This document shows, piece by piece, positions 1 through 10,740 of a stretch of 64,000 bases of DNA. The notes beneath the pieces are model-generated. The model was given only the letters and a program-made list of their open reading frames with translations. It searched no databases and had not been told where the DNA came from. Each line of letters begins with the position of its first letter. The first letter of the stretch is position 1. Where the stretch lies: positions 12,570,001 to 12,634,000 of the forward strand of contig CM057844.1 in assembly GCA_030068075.1 (NCBI GenBank), given 5' to 3'. The DNA comes from Paguma larvata (Eukaryota > Chordata > Mammalia > Carnivora > Viverridae). Position numbers and translations under genes: made by a program.

Positions 1-107
1 AGTGGCAAGGACTGAGGGAATCTGGGAGGGGTCCTGCCAGTGTCTGCCTGTATGACCGACTTGGATAACTTTGAGTACATTTAGAAAAACCCTCTTTATT
101 ATTTTCC

Positions 108-562
108 TAGGGCTGTCCTAACAAAATACCACACATGAAAGGATTGTTACAAAAAACAAAGTTATTCTCTTACAGTTATGGAATCATCAAGTGTCACCAA
201 AATCCAAGTGTCAGCAGGGCCATGCTCCCTCTATAACTCTGGATAGAATCCTTCCTTGACACATCCTAGCTTCTGGTGTGGACTTCAATCTTGATATCCT
301 TTGGCTTACAGATGTATCACCCCAGTCTCTTCCTCTGTCCCTATATGGGGTCATCCCTATGTGTTTTTTGTCTTCACGTGGCATTTCCTCTTTATGAGGA
401 CAGCAATCATATTGGAGCAAGGGCCCACTCTAAGTGACCTCATTATAACTTGATTATATCTGCAAAGACCCTATTTCCAAATAAGGTCACATTCACAGGT
501 ACTGGAGGTTTAGAATGTCAATGTCGACGTATGATTTTAGGGGACACAATTCATCCCACAAT
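108..562 (-). mobile_element. MLT1-like LTR (ERVL-MaLR type), minus strand
   Basis: Read on the plus strand it shows the reverse-complement landmarks of this LTR class in the right order: a start like GGCTGTCCTAACAAAATACC, then TTACAGTTATGGAATCATCA, CCAGTCTCTTCCTCTGTC, CAAAGACCCTATTTCCAAAT, AAGGTCACATTCACAGGTAC and a close like GGGGACACAATTCATCCC. Decay is heavy, so this is an old solo LTR. The exact MLT1 subfamily is not determined and no target-site duplication is evident. Confidence 0.7.
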
Positions 563-1354
563 GACTCCTCTGGCTTCAATTTTTTGTTTGAAAAGTGGGG
601 ATAATAATTTATATTTTATACGTTTGTTTTGAGTGAGGAAAAAAACTGAATTTCATAAAACATCACTGAGCAATCTGTGAGGATCACACAAAGCCTGCCC
701 TGTGGTAAATCCAGGAAACTTTGGATTAAAGTAAATAGGATTGTCCAGTAATAGTTTAATATTGAAACAAACAAGGAGTCAGAGCAGAAATATATAAAAT
801 CATTTTTTCATTTTTAAAAAGGTAACCATTAGGGTTACCTAACTGAAATATCCACCACCCAAAAGAATGTTTTGATTGGGAGTGGGTTTATTCAGTCCTG
901 GAAACAAGAATAACAGAGTCAGAGAGCAAAGACTTGCCTGTTCCTACCCTGGAAAAGAGCAGGAAAGAGAATGCTCTCAACTTTCCCTTCATGCAGAAGG
1001 TCATCACTGCTGGAGCTCTTGAACCCCAGAACCTTGTCCCAAATTGCTGGGCCTGGCTTTTGCTCACCTGTGTACCTGCTGAATCTGACTGGATTTCCCA
1101 TGTCACCTGCCTTATCAGGAAGGTGACCCCACCTGTGCCACATCTCTCACCGTTTTTATTTTTCTCTGTAAATTGACATTCTGATTTTATGCCTCAGACC
1201 TAGCAACTTGATTCTGAACTTCTGAGAAATGCATCCTTTCCCTCTGGTGCTTAGGACATGGTGAATTTGGCCAGGTCCTCTCAGCTCAGTGTGCCTCTTA
1301 GTTGCCTTCAAAAGCACCTGTCTTTCTTGTTAGTGTCTATTCTGGTGTCTTCCT
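563..1354. other. unassigned intergenic sequence
   Basis: I recognise no repeat family or gene here. Short open frames on both strands overlap one another and have no domain features. The composition is mildly AT-rich. Confidence 0.4.
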
Positions 1355-1750
1355 CTCATAAGCACTTGAATAACCTGGGAAGCTTTTCAAAAATGCAAAT
1401 CCTGGGGTACCTGGGTGGCTCAGTCAGTTAAGCATCCTACTTTGGCTCAGGCCATGATCTCGTAGTTTGTGAGTTCTAGCCCTGCGTTCGGCTCTGACAG
1501 CTCAGAGCCTGGAGCCTGCTTCAGATTCTGTGTTTCCCTCTTCTCTGTCCGTCCCTGACTTGTGCGCTCTCTCTCTCTCTCTCGCTCTCTCTCTCTCGTC
1601 TCAAAAATAAATAAAAACAGTAAAGAAAAAAAAAAAACACAAATCCTGACTCAACACCTCTGGGATGGAGTCTGAAAGCCTGTGATTCTAACAAATTCAC
1701 TGGTGCTCCTGATGCTGCTGGTGTGGGCTCTACACCTTGAGGACCATTAG
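1355..1750 (+). mobile_element. MER5-type hAT element split by a SINE
   Basis: Flanking halves read ACTTGAATAACCTGGGAAGC before the SINE and CTCAACACCTCTGGGATGG followed by GTGATTCTAACAAATTC after it. This is the usual order of MER5-class non-autonomous hAT-Charlie elements. The SINE at 1404-1639 inserted into the element. Confidence 0.6.
1404..1639 (+). mobile_element. felid tRNA-derived SINE (SINEC_Fc type), plus
   Basis: It has the head GGGGTACCTGGGTGGCTCAG, the body GCCATGATCTCGTAGTTTGT, a CT repeat and an A-rich tail. It is flanked by the 8-bp direct repeat CAAATCCT at 1396-1403 and 1640-1647, which fixes both ends. Pol III-type internal promoter remnants lie in the tRNA-like head. There is no protein-coding capacity. 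Confidence 0.95.
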
Positions 1751-1751
1751 A

Positions 1752-1915
1752 CCTGGCCCCTCATAGGGTTGTCCAGGGACCACCAGGCTGGGCATTGCTG
1801 GGGGCTTGTTAGAAATGCAGTTCCTCAGGCCCCAATGAGACCTACTGAGTCAGAATACAGTGTTTTAACAAGCCCTCCCAGCTTTCATACTCATGAGAAT
1901 ACTGGTCTAGAGCTT
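1752..1915 (+). mobile_element. MER5A-like hAT remnant
   Basis: Landmarks are GTCCAGGGACCACCAGGC, GGGGGCTTGTTAGAAATGCA, CTACTGAGTCAGAATACAGT and GTTTTAACAAGCCCTCCCAG. They appear in the order expected for MER5A (hAT-Charlie). It abuts the MER5 copy to the left. Confidence 0.65.
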
Positions 1916-2449
1916 GTGCTAGCATGTGTACATTTGCTACAGCTTCATTTCCCCCTTGTCTGCCATGAAAGATGGAGGGAAGGAAGAGACGTATATGATA
2001 AATCATTCTAGCATCAGCGAACACAAAGAACAAGAACATTTGAGGGCCCTGCAGATTCTCTGTGATCATATCAGATGAGTGAGCTTATGCACGTCAGGGG
2101 AAGGGAAGGAGGAGAGGGTCAAATCCTAGGGCCATCCCGAGACTATGCTCCTTGGTCCCAGAGGACACAGACAACAATCTGAGATAAACAAAGGGACTCA
2201 TGACTAGGGGAACCAGGAACCCTCACTCATCACAGCAGTAAATATTTGTCTTGAGCATTTGTAAAACATGCAGGAAAGCTTCTCTCTGTCTCCTTTAATT
2301 GACTTTCCTGTGATTCCAAAAGCAATACTTTATAGAGATAGAGTATTTAGAAAATAAAGAAAGACACACAGAAAATAAAAGTTATCCACAATCCCACTTA
2401 TTGGATATGCCAGTTTATCCATTTGACACTTTAGAGTATATTCTATATC
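1916..2449. other. unassigned intergenic sequence
   Basis: No repeat family or coding signal is recognised. Confidence 0.4.
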
Positions 2450-3075
2450 CTGTCTAGATATAGAGACCTATACACACTACTGTGTATGTGACACATCTTT
2501 TATGAATATCAATATACATATATACCCATATTTATGCATGCTATGTATAAAATATAAATATGTATAGACATTTATGGTAGATATTACAGATACATATATA
2601 CAGATATCATATATATGACAAGCATACATGCAATCTATATATATATATTTTTTAATGTTTATTTTTGATAGAGAGAGAGTGCAAGCAGGGGAGGGGCAGA
2701 GAGAGAGGGAGACACAGAATCTGATGCAGGCTCCAGGTTCTGAGCTGTCAGCACAGATACTAAGTCGCGGCTTGAACTTACAGACTGTGAGATCATGACC
2801 TGAATCAAAGTCGGATGCTTAACTGACTGAGCCACCCAGGTGCCCATATATTTTTAAAACCTTTCAGAACACAAATGTACATAGATGCACATATTATACA
2901 TATATTGTAAAAGTATATGTATATATTATAAATGATATATTTTACATAAAATATATGCATGTATACATATAAGTATAAATATATACTATAAATACATAAA
3001 TATACAGATATATAAATACATAATATAAGTATTAATTTCGTATAAATATAAGCATATAGATACAATTGTGTAACC
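2450..3075. repeat. AT-rich (TA)n-type low-complexity tract
   Basis: On both sides of an inserted SINE the sequence is a degenerate mix of ATATAT, ATACATA and TATAAATA words spanning about 430 bp in total. It looks like a diverged TA/TACA microsatellite. Open frames in it are low-complexity Ile/Tyr strings and not genes. Confidence 0.85.
2650..2845 (-). mobile_element. felid SINE, minus, inserted in the AT-rich tract
   Basis: The plus strand reads tail first: TTTAATGTTTATTTTTGATA, a GA repeat, GGCTCCAGGTTCTGAGCTGT, ATGACCTGAATCAAAGTCGG and finally TGAGCCACCCAGGTGCCC. The flanks are TA-rich, so the target-site duplication cannot be defined uniquely. Confidence 0.93.
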
Positions 3076-5790
3076 TACTTTTTTACATTTAGCACTATAT
3101 TGTACTTCACCCATTTATACAGGCCATTTATGAAGTGCAAATTTTAAATTCCCCAAGTGACCACTAATCAATCCCTCTCCACCCCCCACCCCCGAGCAAG
3201 AGGCAATACAACTTTGCAGATTACATGAAGACTCAGCAGAAAGTGAAGAGGTAAAAATCAACTCCTCCTTCCCATTAGAACCAGTGAACCAGGTAATTAC
3301 ATTGGGAGAGCCAGCTCTAATCCCCAGGCGCCAGGTCACCACCTCTCACATTGATGCCCTTCACATCCCAGCCCACATGACAGAACCAATCAGGGGACAG
3401 AGGCTACCCAGGTACCCTTTCACTTTACTGCAAATTTCAGGCAGCTACCTCAACTCTCCAGTGTTACATGGAATCTAAAAATTTGGAGTGAACTGAAATC
3501 AATTGTTTTTTGAGATTTCTGTTTCAGGGGACAATTTCACGTCATCTCTGGAGCTAACAGGGGATCCACCATAGCGTCTTAAACATGGTTAGAAATCATG
3601 GTCATAAAACCATGCACAGTCAGTCCCAGAGGGCTGTCCCAGATCTACTGCAAAATGTAAAGCCCTCTTCTTTCCTTTGTCTTTATCAAGAAGTCTATCC
3701 CAGTGGAGTCCAAAAAATTTTAACCAAAATGATGGAGGCTTTCATTTAAATCCTTTAAAAATAAATGATTTCACAGAGCTCATTTCCATGTTTATTCTAT
3801 TGATTCAATTTAAAACGAATTGTAACATGGAGCTCATAATAAGCCCAAACTGTCCAGGGATCATTTTCATTTTTGGAATAATAAGTCTTACTCTTTTTTT
3901 TCTCTGCTGCTGCAATTATGATAGAATAGAAAATTAGATTTTAATTAATCAGCAAGTGTTCTCTCCTCCAATCACTGGGAATTTTGAGGCTGTAAGCTAT
4001 GGTGTAGAGAAGTCATATGGCTCCAAAAATAGCTGGAAAAAACAAATGATTCCTTACCCTGGTGCTTTTCTCAGAAGTTGTAGATAGTTCAAAGCATGTT
4101 TCTCAAGCAAGGGTGGAAACCTCATGCAGGGGTGGACCAGGGGCACTTGATCAGGAATGCTCTTGCTAAGGATGGGAACAAGATGCAGCACCCATAGTCC
4201 CACCTATGGTCTCCGAGGGGCAAGTTAGCTGCTCTTCTTGTGGGAGGAGGTTGAGCCATCAGATTTCTTATTCAGAGACACCTGCTTCTTTCTATCACCA
4301 GGAGCCAAGTTGGTATCGGTAGGAACACAACCATAAATGCCCTTATACATTTCTCTGCTCTCTCTTCCCAGCCACCCAGAGATCTCTTTTGTCTTAGGTA
4401 CTGGCATTATAAGCCTTATTAATTATAGATCAATCTCTAATTTGAAGGTATGAGCCAAGACTGTAGGGGGTCTCATTAACATAAGATTAAAAGCTGACTC
4501 AGAGACTAATTATTTTGTGAGGAAAAAAAAAGCAGGCTGAATTTAGGTTTGAGCAAAGCAGTTTCTCAGCAATGAGCACATCTGTAAAGGATTATTGTAA
4601 GATACACATGCCATTTTTCAGTCTTTCTGTGGCTCTACCTTTGTTTAATTTTTCATTGCTGATGGTTAAATGTGCATGTGTGTGCTTCTATATAGACACA
4701 TGTATAAGGATGCAGCAGGTAAGAGCAATTTATGAACAAATCAAAGAAACTTCTATAGGAAGGTGTTGACTAAGAGTCTTTGTGTGAGCCAGAAAGATAG
4801 TCAAGTTCAAACATACTTATGAAATGCTAAATGAGCTTCATTTATTAATGATTCCTGATATAAGCAAAACAGAGACTATTCAACAAATGAGTATCTTCAG
4901 TTGCCTGGACTATAGCTCATTAAGAAGGTAACATAAGGTATCTGCTAGCAGCTACAAAATGTTGGTCTGGAGATATCTGTAGATCTCTGACAACTTTTCA
5001 CTTATCTTCATTAAAATAAAGAAGAAAGATGTTTTCAAAACTAGATTTAGTCAATTAAATTATTCTACCTTTTTTTGTGTAGGATAAAATGCCCTTTATT
5101 ATTCACCATGATTTTGCTAAATGGTGGTTTCGTAGTTTTCTTATGTTCCTAGGCTTTTGTTTTGTTTTGTTTTTATGTTCTTAAGAGGATAAAATCTGGT
5201 AAGCTTAGGCCACTTGCTAATTTTTTTTAATTATACAGATGATTTGTTATCAGTTAGAAGTGGTTTTGGTTATAAGTAACAGAAAAATCAATTCCCTGTG
5301 ACTTAAGCAATCAACTATTGTCCCACATAATGTGGCATTTGAAGGTTAAGGTTTTTAGCACTGGTTCTGTGTTTCTAACTTGCTACTTTGTCATCTTTGT
5401 TTTGTCAGCCCATTGCCTTTTTGTATGTATGCTTGTGGTCTCAACAAGGCTGCTTCAGTTCCAGACATCCTATCTGTGTTCCAAGCCAGACAAGGGAAAA
5501 TGCAGTGCTATTAGAGTAGAGCAGTAACCTTTCCAGAATTGCAGACTTCTGCTTAGGTCCCAATGGCTAGAATTTTGTCAGAGTATCACATGCTCACTCC
5601 TGGCTATAGCCTAGTCTAACAAAGTGAACTTAACTTTTCTTAGATTTTGTATTGGATAAAACGATGGGAAAAATGGATCCTGAATGAGTGTTTGGTTGGC
5701 CACCATTAGTGTCTACCATATGAGTGATATCAAGATCCAACTCAGTCATAGTATTTTCCAAACCCTTAGTTTAATGTTTGCCAAAATGTT
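3076..5790. other. unassigned intergenic sequence
   Basis: No gene is recognised. A C-run (CCACCCCCCACCCCCGAG) lies at 3179-3196. A 60-codon minus-strand frame at 4225-4407 ends in a Ser/Lys-rich stretch but has no family I know. The part at 5250-5640 has the feel of an old mammalian interspersed repeat (TTATAAGTAACAGAAAAATC near its left edge), which I cannot name. Confidence 0.35.
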
Positions 5791-5794
5791 GTCC

Positions 5795-5950
5795 CTGAAC
5801 AAGCAGCCTAAGCATCAAGCAGGAATTTGTTAAGAAGCACAAGTTCTGGGACACTACCCTAAAACAAGTGAATCATAAATTGGAGGTTGGGCCCAATAAT
5901 CAGGTGATTTGAGGCACTTTCAAGATGAGGAAGCACTGCCTTGGCTATTG
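5795..5950 (+). mobile_element. MER5-type hAT remnant
   Basis: GTTGTCCCTGAACAAGCAGC, GGAATTTGTTAAGAAGCACA and AATCAGGTGATTTGAGGCAC follow the MER5 order (flank, internal TTGTTAGAAATGCA equivalent, GTGATTCTGATGCAC equivalent). It is strongly diverged. Confidence 0.5.
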
Positions 5951-6074
5951 ACAGAATCATTTCCTGGCAACGACTCTTAGTTAGAAGGATGAAAGCATGC
6001 CTTCTAGAAAAACAAAATAATTGCCTGGAGGTAAGGAAGTGTTTCAAAATATTCATGGCCCTTTTGTCCAGATT

Positions 6075-6240
6075 TTGTTGAGCTCTCAACCACCAATTCT
6101 CAAACCTAAGCTTTAAAATCACCCTGCTGGTCCCAGCCTTCAAATCTCTAATTTGAGTTTCGGGTGGGGCCTTCAAATGTACTTTCCTAATAATTACCAG
6201 GTGAAGCTGATGCTGCTGGTCCCAACTGTGCCACTCAAGT
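6075..6240 (-). mobile_element. MER5-type hAT remnant (orientation uncertain)
   Basis: CAATTCTCAAACCTAAGCTT, TTTAAAATCACCCTGCTGGT, GGGTGGGGCCTTCAAATGTA and CAGGTGAAGCTGATGCTGCT resemble a near-palindromic MER5-class element. Because the family is close to palindromic, the strand is a guess. It overlaps a long minus-strand open frame that I do not regard as a gene. Confidence 0.5.
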
Positions 6241-6244
6241 GTCA

Positions 6245-6412
6245 TCAGCAAACTAACAGACTTGACATCACCTGGGAGCTTGTTAGAGGTACAGATCATT
6301 CTGGCCCCACCCCAGGACAACTAAATCAGTCTCTATAATTAGGTCCAGCAATCTGTATTTTAAACGCTCTCAAGGTAATTCTGATGCACCATAAAGTTTG
6401 AGAACCACTATT
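6245..6412 (+). mobile_element. MER5A-like hAT remnant
   Basis: It reads CATCACCTGGGAGCTTGTTA, GGCCCCACCCCAGGACAACT, CAGCAATCTGTATTTTAAAC, TAATTCTGATGCACCATAAA and the terminal GTTTGAGAACCACTATTCTA. This is a nearly complete MER5A order ending in the characteristic TTTGAGAACCACT. Confidence 0.8.
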
Positions 6413-6485
6413 CTAAACCAGTACTTTCTCAAATCTTCTTATACACCTGCATCCCCTATGGATCTTGTTAAAAATTCAGATTCTA

Positions 6486-6595
6486 GGGGCACCTGGCTGG
6501 CTCAGTAGAGCATGCAACTCTTTATCTCAAGATCATGAGTTCATTGAGTCCCACATTGCATGTAAAGATTACTTAAAAAAATCTTAAAAAAAAAT
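6486..6595 (+). mobile_element. short CAN-SINE (SINEC_c-like), plus
   Basis: Head GGGCACCTGGCTGGCTCAGT, GAGCATGCAACTCTTTATCT and CAAGATCATGAGTTCATTGA, then TGTAAAGATTACTTAAAAAA, with no CT-rich tail domain. This is the short older tRNA-Lys-derived carnivore SINE form. A 9-bp direct repeat with one mismatch (CAGATTCTA at 6477-6485, CTGATTCTA at 6596-6604) flanks it. Confidence 0.85.
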
Positions 6596-6614
6596 CTGAT
6601 TCTAATTTAATTGG

Positions 6615-6983
6615 TCTGTTAGCCAGACTGTCATACAAAGTATCACAGACTGGATGACTTGGACAACAGAAATTTATTTTCTCACCATTACAGAAGCTAA
6701 AAGTCCAAGATCAAAGTGTGTGAGGCCTCTCTCCTTGGCTTATGGCTGTCATATCCCTCTATTTTCACTAGGTCTTTCCTCTGTGCACACACATATGTGT
6801 CCAAATTTCCTCTTCCCATAAGGACACAAGTCATGTTGGATTAGATCTCACCCTAAAGATCTCATTTTATGTTCATTACCTCTTTGAATTCCTTATTTTC
6901 AAATATGGTTACATTCCTGAGACACTGGTAATTAGCACTTCAAGTATGAATTTGGGGGGGAACAGAATTCAGCCCATAATAGT
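6615..6983 (-). mobile_element. MLT1-like LTR, minus strand
   Basis: Landmarks are AGTATCACAGACTGGATGAC, ACAACAGAAATTTATTTTCT, CAGAAGCTAAAAGTCCAAGA, CCCATAAGGACACAAGTCAT and AATTTGGGGGGGAACAGAAT. These are the reverse complement of an MLT1 LTR. It sits inside a MER5-type element. Confidence 0.8.
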
Positions 6984-7189
6984 AGATACAGGGTTAAGTC
7001 TGGAATTCTGCATTTCTAACAAGCTCCCATGGGATATTCATGCTATTGATCTGTGGACCATCCTTTGAAAATACTGCTCTAGGAAAGAGCAGCTGCTACC
7101 TGCATGACCCTGCCATTATGCACAGCTGTTATTAATGGAAAGGTGCCCTATTCCTCAGATGTGTTGAAGCCAAGTTAATTTCTATTGTT

Positions 7190-7405
7190 CTGGGACAGTT
7201 ACTCTGCAACTTCAATGTGTATGCAATTCATCTAGGGTACTTATAAAAATTTCAAATTCCTGAGTCCCACCTCCAAAGGCTTGAATATTAAGTGGGTCTA
7301 TGAAGGGGCCAAATGTATCTTTCCTTTCAGCAAGCATCAAAGGTCACTCATATACATATTATCCTCCAGACCACACTTTGAGAAGCACTGGTCTACCATG
7401 TTTGT
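7190..7405 (+). mobile_element. MER5-type hAT remnant
   Basis: TGCAATTCATCTAGGGTACT, CAAATTCCTGAGTCCCACCT, TATTATCCTCCAGACCACAC and TTTGAGAAGCACTGGTCTA fit the family order and terminal sequence. Confidence 0.7.
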
Positions 7406-7481
7406 ATCTTGCCTCCTCAACCAGCCTACTTGGTAGGAGCTCTTTAAGGCAAGAAACATGGCTGCGTTAGTTTAATATACA

Positions 7482-7622
7482 TGTGCTTAACCTGGAGACC
7501 AAATAAAAATGCAGATTCAAATTCAGTAGTTTTGGGATGGAGTGTGAGATTGCTGCATTCCTAACCAGCTCTGGGTGATGGCCGATGCCACTGGTCTGTG
7601 TACATTTTGAATAACAGTGACA
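7482..7622 (+). mobile_element. MER5-type hAT remnant
   Basis: TGCTTAACCTGGAGACCAAA, TTTTGGGATGGAGTGTGAGA and TGCATTCCTAACCAGCTCTG, then GCCACTGGTCTGTGTACATT. The order fits, but divergence is high. Confidence 0.5.
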
Positions 7623-8294
7623 AGATTCTACATCTCACACTATGCCTGGACAAGGACTGATCTCACAGGCTCATTTAAGGAACTCTTTGTATAATTCATG
7701 CATTGACCATTTATCTTTCATACATCTTTACGCTTTAATGCAGTACATAATATAATAAACCTTCCATTATCTGATCTTCTCGAAATTGATTCCTCCTACC
7801 GTTCATATAATTCTTAATTCAATTGTCCTGGGGACTCTCCTTGAGTAATAGAAATTAGAATGTTGGACTGCAGGATCAGAATTCTAAGTAACTGTGACAA
7901 ATTGAAGAAATGCTACATTATAAATGAACAGGATAAAGTCCAGTAGGGATAGGTGCAAGTCAGTGCCCTTAGGCATGAAAAATAAAAGATGTGCCATTAC
8001 GAGACCTGTAAAGCACACATGAAGTGGAAATCCAGAATCTCATCACTCAAGGTGAGAAATTATACTAAAATGAGCATCCAGGCAAGAAACTGCAGAGAAG
8101 CAAGACAGCAAATGTCTCTTTTATAATGCAAAGCCCCAAGTTAGGAAGAAATATATAACTAGGCATTAAAATTACTCTACAGATTACTATATTTTAAATA
8201 TTATACTTGTAATACTTATGTTTGCATGGCTTCTAAACTGATTTTGACATTTTCTACTCAGGTTGTACCTGCAATACATTTATTTCCCTTAATA
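7623..8294. other. unassigned intergenic sequence
   Basis: AT-rich. No repeat family or gene is recognised. Confidence 0.4.
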
Positions 8295-8970
8295 GTTACG
8301 AATACCAATCCTGGCACATTAGAATCATCTGGGCTGCTTCTAAAACTATTGCTATCCAAGATCACCTATGTTAAGAGCGCCTAGGGCTGCTATAGCAAAG
8401 TACCACAACCTGGGTGGCTTATCACAACAGAAATGTATTGTCTCGCAGTTCCAGAAACTAGAAGTCCAAAATCTGAGGATTAGCCATGCTCCCCTCAAAA
8501 CCTGGAATGGAAACAATCCCTCCATGCCTCTTCTAGCCTCTGGTCACCCGGAAGCTCGATTCGAGGCAGCATAACTTCAACCTGATCTTATCATGGCATT
8601 TCCTTTATTTCTCTCCATATCATCTCTCTGTTCATTTCTTCTTTTATTTAAATTTCCCCTTTTTATAAAAACACTAATCCAAATAGATTGGGGTTCATGA
8701 TAATGACTTTAGTTTAACTTGATCACCTCCTTAAAGATCCTGCTTCCAAATAAGGTCACATTCTGAGGTACTGGGGGTTGGGAATTCTACATATCTTTGG
8801 GCAGTGCGGGGCACAGTTCAACCCACAACATCCCAGACCAATTACATCAGAATCTCTTTGGTGAGGCCCAGACATCAGCTTTTTGTAACTTCTCCCAGGA
8901 GATTCTAATATACAGCTAAGGCTGAACAGCTCTTCCCTGGGAGAAGGTCTGCAACCGCCACATTGTCATG
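8295..8970 (+). mobile_element. MER5-type hAT element split by an LTR
   Basis: Left part: CTGGCACATTAGAATCATCT and GGGCTGCTTCTAAAACTATT. Right part: CCCAGACCAATTACATCAGA and AATCTCTTTGGTGAGGCCCA, then GGAGATTCTAATATACAGCT. Joined across the LTR at 8370-8830 they give a normal MER5-class order. Confidence 0.75.
8370..8830 (-). mobile_element. MLT1-like LTR, minus, inside a MER5-type element
   Basis: GGGCTGCTATAGCAAAGTAC, CCACAACCTGGGTGGCTTAT, GCAGTTCCAGAAACTAGAAG, TCCTGCTTCCAAATAAGGTC and GGCACAGTTCAACCCACAAC give an almost complete MLT1-class LTR in reverse orientation. The internal match is good but codon frames are closed or short. Confidence 0.82.
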
Positions 8971-9057
8971 GGAAGCCACTGGTACTGAGAGTAGTGAATG
9001 TTTGGTTGCAAAGCATCAAAGCTGAGGCAATGGGAGATAAATAATTAATATTCTAAA

Positions 9058-9220
9058 ACAGTTTTGCTCAATCTAAAGTGCATATGGAATAAACTAGGAG
9101 CTTTGAAAGGACGCTGCTGCCAGAGATTCTGGTATCAGGGGTCTGAGGTAAGAGCTGAGCATGGAAAATTGTAAGTTCCTCCAGGTTATCCTGCTGTGCA
9201 ATCAAGATGAGAATCCCTGT
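9058..9220 (+). mobile_element. MER5-type hAT remnant
   Basis: TTGCTCAATCTAAAGTGCAT, ATAAACTAGGAGCTTTGAAA, AGATTCTGGTATCAGGGGTC and CCAGGTTATCCTGCTGTGCA match the family order. It is the right-most member of the cluster that begins at 5795. Confidence 0.5.
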
Positions 9221-9399
9221 TTACTGAGACAGATTTACTACAAAGTGACCAGGCTGGCCCTTGAGACCAGAAAAGCTGAGACAAGAACCCCAAGCTTTTA
9301 ACCCTAGGACTTTGTTCTTTCCACATACCATCTTCTCTTTTCAACAGATCATCTAACAACGTTGAGCTGAAGGATCTCTAAATATTATCTTTCCATTTC

Positions 9400-10000
9400 T
9401 CATATAAATTTGGGCAGGTTTTCTCATCTTAAGAAATATAACCTTCCCCTAACTCTACTTCCAAATCAATTACCTTTTCTCCCCTCACTATTGGGCAAAG
9501 GGAAATACTCCAAACTCATCTTGATTAACTTCTCACTTTCCACATATTTCATAAGCTTCTGAAACATGATTTCTGCCCTGATCATTTCCCTGAAAAGGAC
9601 CTCATCAAGGTCTGCTCTCGGTTTCCAAATACAAAAGACAGGCAGTCCTTATCTTACCTGAACTCTGCTATATGGTTTTCAAGACATTACTGACTCCGTC
9701 CCTTCATGTACTCCTCCCTTCCTTCCATGGAATCTTCTCTTTCACTTTCTTTCAGGGGCTCCTCTTGCTCACCTGTCTGTTATATTTTGGTATCCAGTTT
9801 AGACTTATTTTTGTCTCATTGTGGCTTAGGTCGAAGCATATGAAATTGTGCTTTCTGTAGGCCAAAAGTGGTTAAATATTGGTCACGTCATCCTGTTAAA
9901 TCTAATGCCCTATCTCAGTATACTGTTGACCACACTACCCATGGCTTCAGCCATCACCTGCGTATAGTAGCTGATAATCAGTTGTCGAAATATTGTAAAA
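9400..10000 (+). mobile_element. L2 (LINE2) reverse-transcriptase remnant, plus
   Basis: CCTCATCAAGGTCTGCTCTC, CAGTCCTTATCTTACCTGAA, ACTCCTCCCTTCCTTCCATG and CCATGGCTTCAGCCATCACC follow the order of the L2 open reading frame 2, including the region encoding the LDLSAAFDT-type motif, here degraded (TTACCTGAACTCTGCTATAT). Frames are broken, so it is a fossil. Confidence 0.6.
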
Positions 10001-10339
10001 TTTCCCACCAATTAGTAAGTGTTTGGGGTCTGGTGCCCTCCTCCAACCAGTGCCTTCTCATGACCTTGTCTATCCTGCTGCTTTTCCTGGGACTCCTGCA
10101 CCCTCCCAGTGATCCAAAAAGGGAAAATTCATGGCATAATTGAGGACTCCCTGAACCCTGCTTCAAGGCTACAGCCAGTAACTGTCTGATTGGTTGGTAT
10201 CCATGATGTACTGATTATGGAATATTTTCATATTACCCTTACGTATTCATGATTTCCATATGTATCTGTCCAGCTAAATCACCTTTTCCTAGCTTCAGAA
10301 CCACGTTGCATCTGACTCTTCCTATTTAGGTATTAGATA
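10001..10339. other. unassigned intergenic sequence
   Basis: Possibly more decayed L2 at the left edge. Nothing else is recognised. Confidence 0.35.
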
Positions 10340-10740
10340 CACACATCAGAATCAAAATGCCCAAGATGGAAGATCAAACCTCCCCAGAGTGACAGACTAA
10401 CTTTGATAGCTCCAATGAACCACATCTCCAAGCATTCATGCCGTTATATAGTCCTTTGTCACACTGACTCTGGACTTGGCCACCAGACTTGCTTTGGTGA
10501 ATGGGACAATATCAAGCATAATGGAAGCAGAGGCTTAAGAAGTGCTTGTCCTCTTGGAATGCTTGTTCCAGGGGGCATTGGCCAAACTCTAAAGTAGCTA
10601 AGACTTGATTTATTTGTGATGAGACCACATTGAGAAGGAGTCTAGGGGTAGGAGCATTGAGGCCCCAAATTTCACAAAGCATCCCCACTCCATCCTATCA
10701 AATGTCTCACCTACAGATTCTGAGACTTAAAACAATTGTT
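10340..10740 (+). mobile_element. MaLR-like LTR remnant, plus (subfamily unassigned)
   Basis: TTGGCCACCAGACTTGCTTT, GAATGGGACAATATCAAGCA, TTAAGAAGTGCTTGTCCTCT and TCTTGGAATGCTTGTTCCAG, then TTTCACAAAGCATCCCCACT and a close near TTAAAACAATTGTTTTAAGC. The order is shared with the copies at 11962, 13426, 17412 and 21405 in this window. Confidence 0.45.

Larger units (their letters stand above)
6415..7085 (+). mobile_element. MER5-type hAT element split by a SINE and an LTR
   Basis: The left part (6415-6485) reads CACCTGCATCCCCTATGG and TCTTGTTAAAAATTCAGATT. A short piece (6596-6614) lies between the two insertions. The right part (6984-7085) reads TGCATTTCTAACAAGCTCCC and GTGGACCATCCTTTGAAAAT. 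The three parts restore one MER5-type element around a SINE (6486-6595) and an LTR (6615-6983). Confidence 0.6.

Noticed and set aside
2805..3065. 86-codon Tyr/Ile-rich frame
   Set aside because: It is the translation of the AT-rich tract and part of a SINE.
4225..4407. 60-codon minus-strand frame with Ser/Lys-rich end
   Set aside because: Too short, no family recognised, no promoter or splice context.
5859..6320. 153-codon minus-strand frame
   Set aside because: It runs across several MER5-type transposon remnants, has no start context or domain, and the remnants are non-coding.
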